Of a stretch of DNA of 17,028 nt, positions 1 through 6,256 are shown piece after piece. Position 1 is the first letter of the stretch. The number at the start of each line of letters is the position of its first letter. Source of the stretch: Candidatus Magasanikbacteria bacterium CG_4_10_14_0_8_um_filter_42_12 (lineage in GTDB: Bacteria; Patescibacteriota; Patescibacteriia; Magasanikbacterales; UBA922); contig PFLZ01000065.1 of assembly GCA_002784795.1 (NCBI GenBank), forward strand, positions 1-17,028. Reading direction: 5' to 3'. The position numbers were made by a program, and so were the translations under genes. The notes beneath the pieces were generated by a model that was not told the origin of the DNA, did no database searches, and was given only the letters and a program-made list of their open reading frames with translations.

Positions 1-675
1 AAGGAGCCAGAGAGAAAAGCATTCAAAATGCGAAAGTGGCTCATGTACCTGACGCTTTTTGTCGCAGCAATCATCGTTATCGTGACGCTCATTATGATTG
101 TCAATACATTTTTGTCTGGTGAAATTTCTAGCAGATTTATTTTGAAAGCACTTGCTACTATTGCTGTCGCGGCATTGATCTTCTCATATTATCTTCTCGA
201 TATAAAAGACGGACTTACAAAGCAAAACAGACGTATCTATCTTTGGTCTACGAGTGCGGTCAGTCTTGCATTGATTGTCGGAACATTCTTTGTAGTTGGT
301 ACACCAGGACAAGCTCGTCTACAGCGCCTCGATAGTGAGCGTGTGTCATCACTTCAGTCTATTCAATATGTGATAGAGGAGTCATCGGCTCTTGATGGTA
401 CTTTACCATCTTCAATAGATCAGTTGGATATAATAGGGCGTGGAATTGTTGCCATAGATCCTGTGACAGGAGAACCGTATGTTTACGAAGTAACAGGTGA
501 TACAAGATACAAACTTTGTGCAACATTTGATACGAATACAAAAGATGTTACACGCCGTGACGGTGGCAATTTTTCAAATGCAGAATGGCCACATACAGAC
601 GGATACTACTGTTTTGAGAAAACAGTACCAGAAAAAACAGACACAATGTTGAAAGCTCCAACCGTCACTCGATAA
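1..675 (+). CDS. DUF5671-type membrane protein with pseudopilin-like C-terminal domain (5' partial)
   Basis: The reading frame is open to the left edge of the window, so the true start lies outside; the ATG at 28 is probably internal. The visible 224 residues contain three hydrophobic segments (near WLMYLTLFVAAIIVIV, then RFILKALATIAVAALIF, then a third ending GTFFVVGTP). A soluble tail follows with SLQSIQYVIEES, LPSSIDQLD and DPVTGEPYVYEVTG. The arrangement matches CPR proteins in which a DUF5671 membrane domain is joined to a region resembling the globular part of type II/IV pseudopilins (a helix, then a 'DPVTGxPYxY' strand region). The function of such proteins is not established; a cell-envelope location is inferred from the helices. 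The stop TAA at 673 is followed by an inverted repeat at 691-730. Family assignment is from motif memory, not a search. Confidence 0.75.
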   Translation, partial: KEPERKAFKMRKWLMYLTLFVAAIIVIVTLIMIVNTFLSGEISSRFILKALATIAVAALIFSYYLLDIKDGLTKQNRRIYLWSTSAVSLALIVGTFFVVGTPGQARLQRLDSERVSSLQSIQYVIEESSALDGTLPSSIDQLDIIGRGIVAIDPVTGEPYVYEVTGDTRYKLCATFDTNTKDVTRRDGGNFSNAEWPHTDGYYCFEKTVPEKTDTMLKAPTVTR

Positions 676-690
676 AAAAACGACTATAAA

Positions 691-730
691 CAAGAAGACC
701 CGACCGCATAATGCGCGCCGGGTCTTCTTG
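691..730 (-). terminator. Strong inverted repeat, probable minus-strand (perhaps bidirectional) terminator
   Basis: Perfect 12-base arms CAAGAAGACCCG (691-702) and CGGGTCTTCTTG (719-730) flank a 16-base loop that itself contains the palindrome CGCATAATGCG. Read on the minus strand, the stem is followed by a T-rich stretch (TTTATAG, then a run of seven T about 10 bases further on), which fits an intrinsic terminator for the minus-strand gene remnant at 772-1142. On the plus strand no T-run follows, apart from the T-rich stem itself, so terminating the upstream membrane-protein gene is possible but less well supported. Confidence 0.55.
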
Positions 731-810
731 CGAAGAGTCGGGCGACGTAAGCGGACGGGTCGGGCGCGGCGCTAGGCCGGCGGGGGCTCCTTGGGTGGGC
801 CGGTGTGGTA
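731..810. other. Short GC-rich island
   Basis: 60 of these 80 bases are G or C (75%, counted by hand), far above the AT-leaning genes on both sides. It contains stacked CGGGCG/CCGGCG motifs. It covers the 3' end of the minus-strand gene remnant and the spacer before the hairpin at 691-730. The composition suggests DNA of different origin or a structured RNA tail. Confidence 0.6.
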
Positions 811-1142
811 GTAATCATTCAGCCACCGAATCATGGCGCTGAAATGCTCTGGTCGGACTCGACGAACACCCTACCTTCAAAACACCATGTGCAGGCATCC
901 CTGTTGTAGGTGAACGTATATTCCCCCTCTTCATAGATTGAGAACTTACACGTGAACTTGTTTGTTGTCATTCCTATGATTGTGAAAGAAACGTTTCTGA
1001 AAGGATCGACTACAGCTCTTTGGTTAATCAAATGACTACCCTCCTGGGCGTAGGTTGTAAACATACACTACTGAAATATGGCAAATCTGTCAATAATTAC
1101 TTTCCTTGTTTCTTCGCTAAGATTAGCATATACTGTAGTCAT
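772..1142 (-). pseudogene. Broken or recoded small minus-strand gene, product unknown
   Basis: Three protein-like pieces line up on the minus strand. Piece 1 (1142-1068) starts ATG, reads MTTVYANLSEETRKV and ends IDRFAIFQ at TAG. Piece 2 (1064-831) continues in the same frame after TAG-TGT; it is 77 residues, rich in predicted beta strands (CKFSIYEEGEYTFTYN) with three Cys (FTCKF, ACTWCFEG), and ends SISAP-TGA. Piece 3 (834-772) opens at an ATG overlapping that TGA, in a different frame; it reads MIRWLNDYYHTG, has a proline-rich end (PPKEPPPA) and stops at TAG. A terminator-like hairpin follows 41 bases later. One in-frame stop plus one frameshift would restore a protein of roughly 120 residues. 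Sequencing error, true decay or recoding cannot be told apart here. Piece 2 uses AAG, AGG and AGA codons more than the neighbours. I do not recognise the family, and no ribosome binding site is visible. Confidence 0.45.
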
Positions 1143-1153
1143 TGTATTCGAGA

Positions 1154-1188
1154 TTGTTAGTTGTTTATTGCTAATTGTTCATTGACCA
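1154..1188 (+). repeat. Degenerate heptamer array before the flippase gene
   Basis: Five consecutive 7-base units begin with TTG (consensus about TTGYTHA; for example TTGTTAG at 1154 and TTGTTCA at 1175). The last unit ends on the A of the flippase start codon at 1188. The array occupies the place where a ribosome binding site would be expected. Confidence 0.7.
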
Positions 1189-2615
1189 TGGCTTCTACCG
1201 CAAAAAACACCCTCTTCATGACAATGGCTTCTGTCTTTCAGAAAGTCATTGCCTTTGCATACTTTACCCTCATTGCCAGGAAGATCGGTGCCACTGGTAC
1301 TGGAACTTACTTTTTTGCATTGTCATTTACCACCGTATTTGTCGTCTTCGTCGATCTCGGTCTGACAAATGTTTTTATTCGTGAGTCTGCAAAAGCAAAA
1401 GAAAAATTGGGAGAATATCTCAGTACTATTTTGTCTATCAAGATGGGGCTTGGGCTACTCAGCTATCTTGCCGCTATTATTGTCATCAATCTGATGGGAT
1501 ACGATATAGAGACACGTCATCTTGTCTATCTTTCTGCTGTGACAATGCTCCTTGATTCTCTCCACCTTACGCTCTACGGGGCACTCAGAGCCCTAGGAGA
1601 GCTGAAGTACGAAGCAATGAGTATAGTTGGCAGTCAGCTCCTTACGCTCGTATTAGGGACGTTTTTCTTGTATGCGGGATTTCCACTTATCTACTTGATT
1701 TTTGCGTTTACCGTGTCGAGTGCTGCGAATGTTATATTTGCTATTACCATCCTGAAGACAAAACATCATCTTTCACTTCGTCCTTCCTACAAATCTGACG
1801 TCGCAAAACATATTGCGCGCATAGCTATTCCGTTTGCCCTTGCTGCTGTCTTTGCGCGCGTGTATTCATATATCGATTCTATTTTGCTTTCCAAAATGAT
1901 GGGAAATGAAGCTGTAGGATTTTATAGCATTCCATACAAAATTACGTATGCATTTCAATTCATCCCGCTTGCACTCATCGCTGCACTGTATCCAAAGTTT
2001 AGTGAATATTTTGCACATGACAAAAAGAAGCTTTCACAAGTGTTTGAGCAGGGAGTGAAGTATTTATTACTTATCGCCATGCCGATTGCGTTTGGTATTG
2101 CTGTCCTTTCAAAAGATATTGTTTTGCTTCTCTACACAGATGAATATTTGCCTTCTGTATTGCCACTTCAAATATTGATTACTAGCCTCATTTTTTCATA
2201 TCTGAGTTTTCCGATCGGTGCATTTCTTAATGCTTGTGACAAACAAAAAGCACAGACGACTATAGTTGGTACCGTGATGGTGGTAAACATTGTATTGAAT
2301 GTCCTCCTTATTCCTCGTCTCGGTGTGGCTGGCGCTGCGGTAGCAGCTCTTGTTGGTAATGTGTTGCTGACAGTTTTTGGTTATTTCATCGTCCCAAAGA
2401 TTACGCATGTGTCGCATGGCTATATAGCAAAGACGTTTTTTCAAATTTTGTTTTCAGCTGGAGGCATGGCACTCGCGGTGTATGCCGTGAATACGCAAGT
2501 CAATTTCTTCTATGCTATACTTGTTGGTGCTGTGACCTATCCTATATTGCTGTTCCTCACACGATCGGTACGTATGGGAGAGTTGAAGGAAGCTGTGCAG
2601 TTTATTAAAAGATAA
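1188..2615 (+). CDS. Oligosaccharide flippase, Wzx type (MOP superfamily)
   Basis: A 475-residue polytopic inner-membrane protein with about 12-14 hydrophobic segments and no large soluble domain. It is expected to move lipid-linked glycan units across the cytoplasmic membrane for surface polysaccharide assembly. The N-terminus (NTLFMTMASVFQKVIAFAYF, then ARKIGATGTGTYFFALSF and DLGLTNVFIRESA) is typical of Wzx/polysaccharide-transport flippases. A central IPFALAAVFARVYSYIDSIL segment and the later NIVLNVLLIPRLGVAGAA repeat of the fold also fit. I chose ATG 1188 (MASTAKN) over an upstream TTG at 1161 because the TTG version adds nine residues encoded by the heptamer array. It is followed by GT4 and GT2 glycosyltransferases and an O-antigen ligase-like protein, which supports a glycan export role. 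The sugar substrate cannot be read from the sequence. Confidence 0.88.
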   Translation: MASTAKNTLFMTMASVFQKVIAFAYFTLIARKIGATGTGTYFFALSFTTVFVVFVDLGLTNVFIRESAKAKEKLGEYLSTILSIKMGLGLLSYLAAIIVINLMGYDIETRHLVYLSAVTMLLDSLHLTLYGALRALGELKYEAMSIVGSQLLTLVLGTFFLYAGFPLIYLIFAFTVSSAANVIFAITILKTKHHLSLRPSYKSDVAKHIARIAIPFALAAVFARVYSYIDSILLSKMMGNEAVGFYSIPYKITYAFQFIPLALIAALYPKFSEYFAHDKKKLSQVFEQGVKYLLLIAMPIAFGIAVLSKDIVLLLYTDEYLPSVLPLQILITSLIFSYLSFPIGAFLNACDKQKAQTTIVGTVMVVNIVLNVLLIPRLGVAGAAVAALVGNVLLTVFGYFIVPKITHVSHGYIAKTFFQILFSAGGMALAVYAVNTQVNFFYAILVGAVTYPILLFLTRSVRMGELKEAVQFIKR

Positions 2616-2616
2616 A

Positions 2617-2680
2617 CCAGGATCTGGATATAAAAATCCTGGAGTATCCGGGTAATCATGGAAATCTGTGTTCAATTAGT
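2617..2680 (+). repeat. Intergenic 9-10 base tandem array, copy A (before GT4)
   Basis: An inverted unit CCAGGAT (2617-2623) is followed by direct units beginning ATC at 2622, 2636, 2646, 2655 and 2664, for example ATCCTGGAGT (2636-2645), ending in ATCTGTGTTC (2664-2673). CCAGGAT pairs with ATCCTGG (2636-2642) as a 7-base stem. It shares its design and its last 17 bases (15 of 17 identical) with the array at 3864-3957. No T-run follows, so it is not a convincing terminator. Confidence 0.6.
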
Positions 2681-2698
2681 AGAGACATCTTCATATAT

Positions 2699-3838
2699 AT
2701 GAAAAAAACACTCATCATTACACTCGAATATCCACCACAAGTTGGTGGTATTGCGACATATATTCATGATCTCGCCAATACGCTCGATCCAAAAAAAACA
2801 GTGGTCCTCGCCCCAAAGATGACTGGGATGAGAGAATGGGATGAAAAGCAGGCATATAAGATAATTAGAAAAAATCCATTATTCCCCAGATTCATGTGGC
2901 CACGATGGATCCGTCTTGTCTGGCAAACATGGCGTATTGTCAAAAAAGAACAGATTGAACTCATCATGGTGCATCATGTATTGCCCGTTGGCTATGCGGC
3001 AAGTATTGCGAGCAAGGTTACCAAGGTGCCATTTCTTCTTTTTTCACACGGCACAGATCTCCTCGCTGCGAGCAAATCTCCATGGAAGAAAAAAAGGATT
3101 GCCGGTGTCTCTGCAAAAGCTTCTAAAATCATTTTTAATAGTGAATCGCTCAGAAACAGATATATACAACTGTTTCCACAATTTGAATCCAGCACGCTTG
3201 TCATGTATCCGTGCCCTGAGAAAACATTTCTCACGCCGCCAGAGACTGCTGTGATAGAAGAATTAAAAAATACCTATGCACTGCATGGAAAGCAAGTGAT
3301 GCTGACGGTGTCACGATTTGATGAAGGGAAAGGATTTCCACACCTCCTTCGCATGATGCCAAAGATTCTCGAGCAAGTGCCACATCTGGTCTGGATGCTC
3401 ATAGGTGACGGACCAAAAAAAGAATATATGCTTGGACAGATCCAAAAAAATAATCTTCAAAACATTGTACGCTATGTTGGCGAGGTTCCTCATGAAGATT
3501 TGAAAAAGTTTTATTATCTTGCTGATTTATTTGTCCTCCTGACACATCCTGATGAAGGACGAGAAGAAGGACTTGGTCTTGTCTTTCTCGAAGCTGCGGC
3601 TGCAGGGCTTCCTGTTGTCGCGGGAAAGAGTGGTGGGGTGGAGGAAGCTGTGATTCATACAGAGACAGGCCTTGTCGTTGATCTGTACCATGGTGATCCT
3701 AGCGTTATTGAAAATATTGTTGCGATGCTCAAAAATCACGAGTATGCCGAAGAGCTAGGACAGCATGCACAGGATCGCATCAAGACAGAATTTGTATGGG
3801 AACATCAAGTGAAACTTTTAGCCCCATGGTTGGACTAA
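2699..3838 (+). CDS. Glycosyltransferase family 4 (GT-B fold)
   Basis: A 379-residue retaining glycosyltransferase that would transfer a sugar from a nucleotide-sugar donor to a lipid-linked or glycan acceptor at the cytoplasmic membrane face. The N-terminal domain opens with TLEYPPQVGGIATY, the glycine-rich acceptor-side loop of GT4 enzymes. The C-terminal donor domain has VSRFDEGKGFPHLL (phosphate-contact R and K), LIGDGPKKEY, and EGLGLVFLEAAAAGLPVVAG with the EX7E pair at E290 and E298, then GGVEEAV. The length is normal for the family. ATG 2699 is the natural start; there is no Shine-Dalgarno sequence, and the leader is a short AT-rich stretch after the repeat array. It lies between the flippase and a GT2 enzyme. 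A PimB/WsaF-like specificity is possible, but donor and acceptor are unknown. Confidence 0.93.
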   Translation: MKKTLIITLEYPPQVGGIATYIHDLANTLDPKKTVVLAPKMTGMREWDEKQAYKIIRKNPLFPRFMWPRWIRLVWQTWRIVKKEQIELIMVHHVLPVGYAASIASKVTKVPFLLFSHGTDLLAASKSPWKKKRIAGVSAKASKIIFNSESLRNRYIQLFPQFESSTLVMYPCPEKTFLTPPETAVIEELKNTYALHGKQVMLTVSRFDEGKGFPHLLRMMPKILEQVPHLVWMLIGDGPKKEYMLGQIQKNNLQNIVRYVGEVPHEDLKKFYYLADLFVLLTHPDEGREEGLGLVFLEAAAAGLPVVAGKSGGVEEAVIHTETGLVVDLYHGDPSVIENIVAMLKNHEYAEELGQHAQDRIKTEFVWEHQVKLLAPWLD

Positions 3839-3863
3839 TTAAGACTATATAGCACGCAGATTT

Positions 3864-3957
3864 CCAGGATTCCCCAGATCAACCAAGATCTGTCCGTACT
3901 AAATTCTGGCTTATTCTGGCTTATTCTGGAGATTCTGGTGATCTGTGTTCCATTTGT
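3864..3957 (+). repeat. Intergenic 9-10 base array, copy B (before GT2), with inverted half
   Basis: Inverted units CCAGGAT (3864), CCCAGAT (3873) and CCAAGAT (3883) precede four direct units beginning ATTCTGG (3903, 3913, 3923, 3932), ending in ATCTGTGTTC (3941-3950). The two halves are roughly complementary, so a long imperfect hairpin can form. The 3' end (3941-3957) matches 2664-2680 at 15 of 17 positions. Confidence 0.7.
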
Positions 3958-3968
3958 ATAAACAAATA
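3957..3968 (+). promoter_or_regulatory. Possible -10 element immediately before GT2
   Basis: TATAAA (3957-3962) ends five bases before the ATG at 3968. If used, transcription would begin at or next to the start codon, giving a leaderless message. No good -35 lies at the right distance, only TTCTGG-like array sequence, so support is weak. Confidence 0.3.
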
Positions 3969-4666
3969 TGATTAGTGTTGTTATCCCCGTTTACAATCGT
4001 AAAGAAGTGTTACTACGTTCGTTGGCATCTCTTGAAATACAGACATTTCATGATTTTGAGGTAATCATTGTAGATGATGGAAGTTCACCTGCAATCAGAC
4101 TACAGACTACAGACTACCGTTTTCCTATAGAGTTTGTACGCCAAGAAAATAAAGGGGCTCCTTCTGCACGCAATAAAGGATTTTCGTTGTCAAAAGGGGA
4201 GTATGTCATCTTCTGGGATGCAGACTTGATTGCAGAACCAAACATGCTCGAAAAAATGTTGGAGGCATTGGATTCTCACCCAGAAGCAAGTTTTGCATAT
4301 TCAAACTTTACATTTGGAAAGAAAAAAATGCCGGGCGTGGCATTTGATGTAAAAGCATTACAGAAACGAAATTATATTGTTACAAGCAGTTTGATCCGTA
4401 GAAAAGATGTGATTACATGGGATGAATCTCTGAAAAAATTCCAAGATTGGGATTATTTTCTTACATTATCAGAGCAGGGGAAAAAAGGCGTGTGGATAGA
4501 AGAGTATCTTTTTGATATAGAAGTTGGCGGAACGATGAGTGAGTGGCTCCCACGATGTGCGTATCATGCGCCAATAAAATGGTTGCCAGGGATTGCAAAA
4601 AGAGTAAAAAAGTACGAACGAGCGAAGAAAATTATTCAGCAGAAGCATTACCTTTCAGACGATTGA
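3968..4666 (+). CDS. Glycosyltransferase family 2 (GT-A fold)
   Basis: A 232-residue inverting glycosyltransferase expected to add a sugar from a nucleotide-sugar donor to a growing surface glycan in the cytoplasm. The GT-A features appear in order: ISVVIPVYNRKEVL, VIIVDDGSS, NKGAPSARNKGF, then the metal-binding DAD at D84-D86 in IFWDADLIAE, and FQDWDYFLTL in the position of the acceptor-side acidic residues. The length fits a single-domain enzyme. Residues 43-50 (RLQTTDYR), in the variable loop after DDGSS, are encoded by a 7-base tandem repeat. Start ATG 3968 has no Shine-Dalgarno. The 3' end overlaps the convergent O-antigen ligase gene by 35 bases, so the last residues of both proteins share DNA. 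The sugar is unknown. Confidence 0.92.
   Translation: MISVVIPVYNRKEVLLRSLASLEIQTFHDFEVIIVDDGSSPAIRLQTTDYRFPIEFVRQENKGAPSARNKGFSLSKGEYVIFWDADLIAEPNMLEKMLEALDSHPEASFAYSNFTFGKKKMPGVAFDVKALQKRNYIVTSSLIRRKDVITWDESLKKFQDWDYFLTLSEQGKKGVWIEEYLFDIEVGGTMSEWLPRCAYHAPIKWLPGIAKRVKKYERAKKIIQQKHYLSDD
4096..4116 (+). repeat. Heptamer x3 inside the GT2 gene
   Basis: CAGACTA is repeated three times in perfect tandem. Seven is not a multiple of three, so successive copies are read in different frames, giving LQTTDY. It lies in a loop between the nucleotide-binding strand and the NKG motif. Confidence 0.9.
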
Positions 4667-6140
4667 ACACACGATAGATGAGTGTCAGTGTTTCGTCAAA
4701 GACGGTAATAGGTTTTATAATGAATGCAAGGAGAAGCACAAAGTAGAGAATACCCAATACATGAAATAACACAGGCGCAGTGACGGTCATCACGAGGAGT
4801 GCCACAAATCCACCAAGAAGACCAACATAAAAATCATGATAGTCTGACAACATGGCTATTTTTTGTATCAGTTCGTATGCTACGAGCATAAGCAAAACGA
4901 GCAGGGCGAGGACACCGAGTGCTCCAAATTCTGCGACGAGTTCAAAGTATCCCCAATCAAATTGATTGGTTGTTATATAGTTGTACGTGCCTGGACTGAC
5001 AAAGGTTATGACTGACCCTAGACCATTTCCCAAAAGAGGGTGATGAAAAATGAGTTGTCCAATTGGTTTCAGGAGAGCTGCACGTGTATATGTACTTACT
5101 TCGATACTCGGTGTTGCAATCCCCGCAAACCGTCCCTTGATTAGTCCAAGGCCCGTAGAAGAAAATCCACTTGCAATGAGACTAGTACTTACAAATAGTA
5201 CGAGGAAAATAGCAAAATTCATTGCAGATACTTTCAGCCAGTTGGCAACCTTGTGTCTATACTTCAACACGAGCATGCCTACAAAAAGTGCGAGCAAATA
5301 TGTGCGAGAAAGTTCAAACACAAGTATCAAAAGTCCAAGGGTTAAAAAAACATACCAGTTGCGATGGTGTTTTTCATCTCGCATGATGAGGGATGAAATC
5401 ATGAGAACAGACGGCACAATGAGCAAATGTTCTGGTGTGACAATACGGAAAAATCCATGCCCAACGTCAGTTATTTTGCCCATGGCCACATCACGAAACC
5501 AGGTATAAAAAGCATCATGAATAACCCCAAGACCGCTCGAATATATAATGAAGGTAATAAGCGAAAAAATCGCACTGCCGAGTAAAAACACAAAGACCAA
5601 ACGAACAAAATATTCTTGTGTTTCTTCTCTATAAAAATAATGATAAAAAGGTAACAGCAACGCAAAGTAGGTAAATGGGATAAGATCTCGCATTACTTCC
5701 GTAACACCATTGCCCAAATAGATACCTCTGCCAGCAGCAAATAAGATAAAGGCGCCGAAAACAAGGAGAGCATATCCAATCTTATGATCTATACGCAGGC
5801 GGAACCGTCTTTTTTTCTGGACGATGTGTTGCACAATCCAGAGAAAAAGAAATGTCACGAGGAGAGTCGTCCGTATAGACAGTCCAAAAAATTCCAAAAA
5901 GTTTCCAGATCCACCGAGAAAGAATTCTCCCAAGAGTAAGTACCATCCATAATGCGTCTCCAGAAAATAGAGCACAGCAAAGAGCATAATAATCCCAAAG
6001 ACAATAAATCCCTGGATAATACTATGGCCAAAAAGAAAAAACGAGCCGATACGGAGCGCCAAAAAGAGGAATAATAACAATACCGTTTGTTTATTGAGAA
6101 AGATGGATTGTTTTGAAAGGATAGATTGGAAGGTGCTCAT
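4632..6140 (-). CDS. O-antigen ligase/polymerase family membrane protein (Wzy_C type)
   Basis: A 502-residue polytopic membrane protein with about 12 hydrophobic segments. Proteins of this family either polymerise glycan repeats (Wzy) or ligate lipid-linked glycan to an acceptor (WaaL-type) on the outer face of the cytoplasmic membrane. The Wzy_C signature region is present: ELSRTYLLALFVGMLVLKYR, then a large external loop with HHPLLGNGLGSVITF and NQFDWGYFELVAEFGALGVL. Ligase versus polymerase cannot be settled from sequence alone. ATG 6140 follows an AT-rich leader without Shine-Dalgarno; stop TAA at 4632 lies inside the GT2 gene. It is 116 bases downstream of fmt on the same strand, with a CCTGCC/GGCAGG palindrome between them. 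Together with the flippase and glycosyltransferases it suggests a small surface-glycan locus. Confidence 0.85.
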   Translation of the reverse strand: MSTFQSILSKQSIFLNKQTVLLLFLFLALRIGSFFLFGHSIIQGFIVFGIIMLFAVLYFLETHYGWYLLLGEFFLGGSGNFLEFFGLSIRTTLLVTFLFLWIVQHIVQKKRRFRLRIDHKIGYALLVFGAFILFAAGRGIYLGNGVTEVMRDLIPFTYFALLLPFYHYFYREETQEYFVRLVFVFLLGSAIFSLITFIIYSSGLGVIHDAFYTWFRDVAMGKITDVGHGFFRIVTPEHLLIVPSVLMISSLIMRDEKHHRNWYVFLTLGLLILVFELSRTYLLALFVGMLVLKYRHKVANWLKVSAMNFAIFLVLFVSTSLIASGFSSTGLGLIKGRFAGIATPSIEVSTYTRAALLKPIGQLIFHHPLLGNGLGSVITFVSPGTYNYITTNQFDWGYFELVAEFGALGVLALLVLLMLVAYELIQKIAMLSDYHDFYVGLLGGFVALLVMTVTAPVLFHVLGILYFVLLLAFIIKPITVFDETLTLIYRVFNRLKGNASAE

Positions 6141-6167
6141 ACGTTTACATGATTGGAGTGACAGATT

Positions 6168-6183
6168 CCTGCCTGACGGCAGG
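6168..6183. repeat. Dispersed palindrome CCTGCC-4-GGCAGG, copy 1
   Basis: CCTGCC (6168-6173) and GGCAGG (6178-6183) form a perfect 6-base stem around TGAC, between fmt and the O-antigen ligase gene. A near copy lies at 10774-10793. No T-run follows on either strand, so it is a REP-like repeat rather than a clear terminator. Confidence 0.7.
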
Positions 6184-6256
6184 TAGGGAGCCAGAGCAAA
6201 ATCTGTTATCGATGTATAATGAATTTCGTGTCTTAATTCGTCATTCCATTTTGGTG

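Noticed and set aside
1..6. AAGGAG at the very start as a ribosome binding site for ATG 28
   Set aside because: It lies 21 bases before the ATG, too far, and the frame is open through it, reading as codons of a protein whose membrane domain seems incomplete at the N-terminus.
1068..1070. In-frame TAG as evidence of a recoded stop genome-wide
   Set aside because: TAG ends the helicase gene cleanly at 10745-10747, and TGA and TAA end other genes, so the standard code holds in this window.
2617..2642. CCAGGAT/ATCCTGG stem as terminator of the flippase gene
   Set aside because: No T-run follows, and the arms are units of the repeat array found again before GT2.
2671..2699. TTCAAT-17-TATATA as the GT4 promoter
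   Set aside because: The -10 would run into the start codon, so transcription would begin after the ATG.
1154..3957. Short repeat arrays as CRISPR
   Set aside because: Units are 7-10 bases, contiguous, with no unique spacers and no cas genes nearby.
5050..5508. A 152-codon plus-strand open frame
   Set aside because: It lies wholly antisense to the well-supported O-antigen ligase gene, and its translation is low in hydrophobic order and resembles no family.
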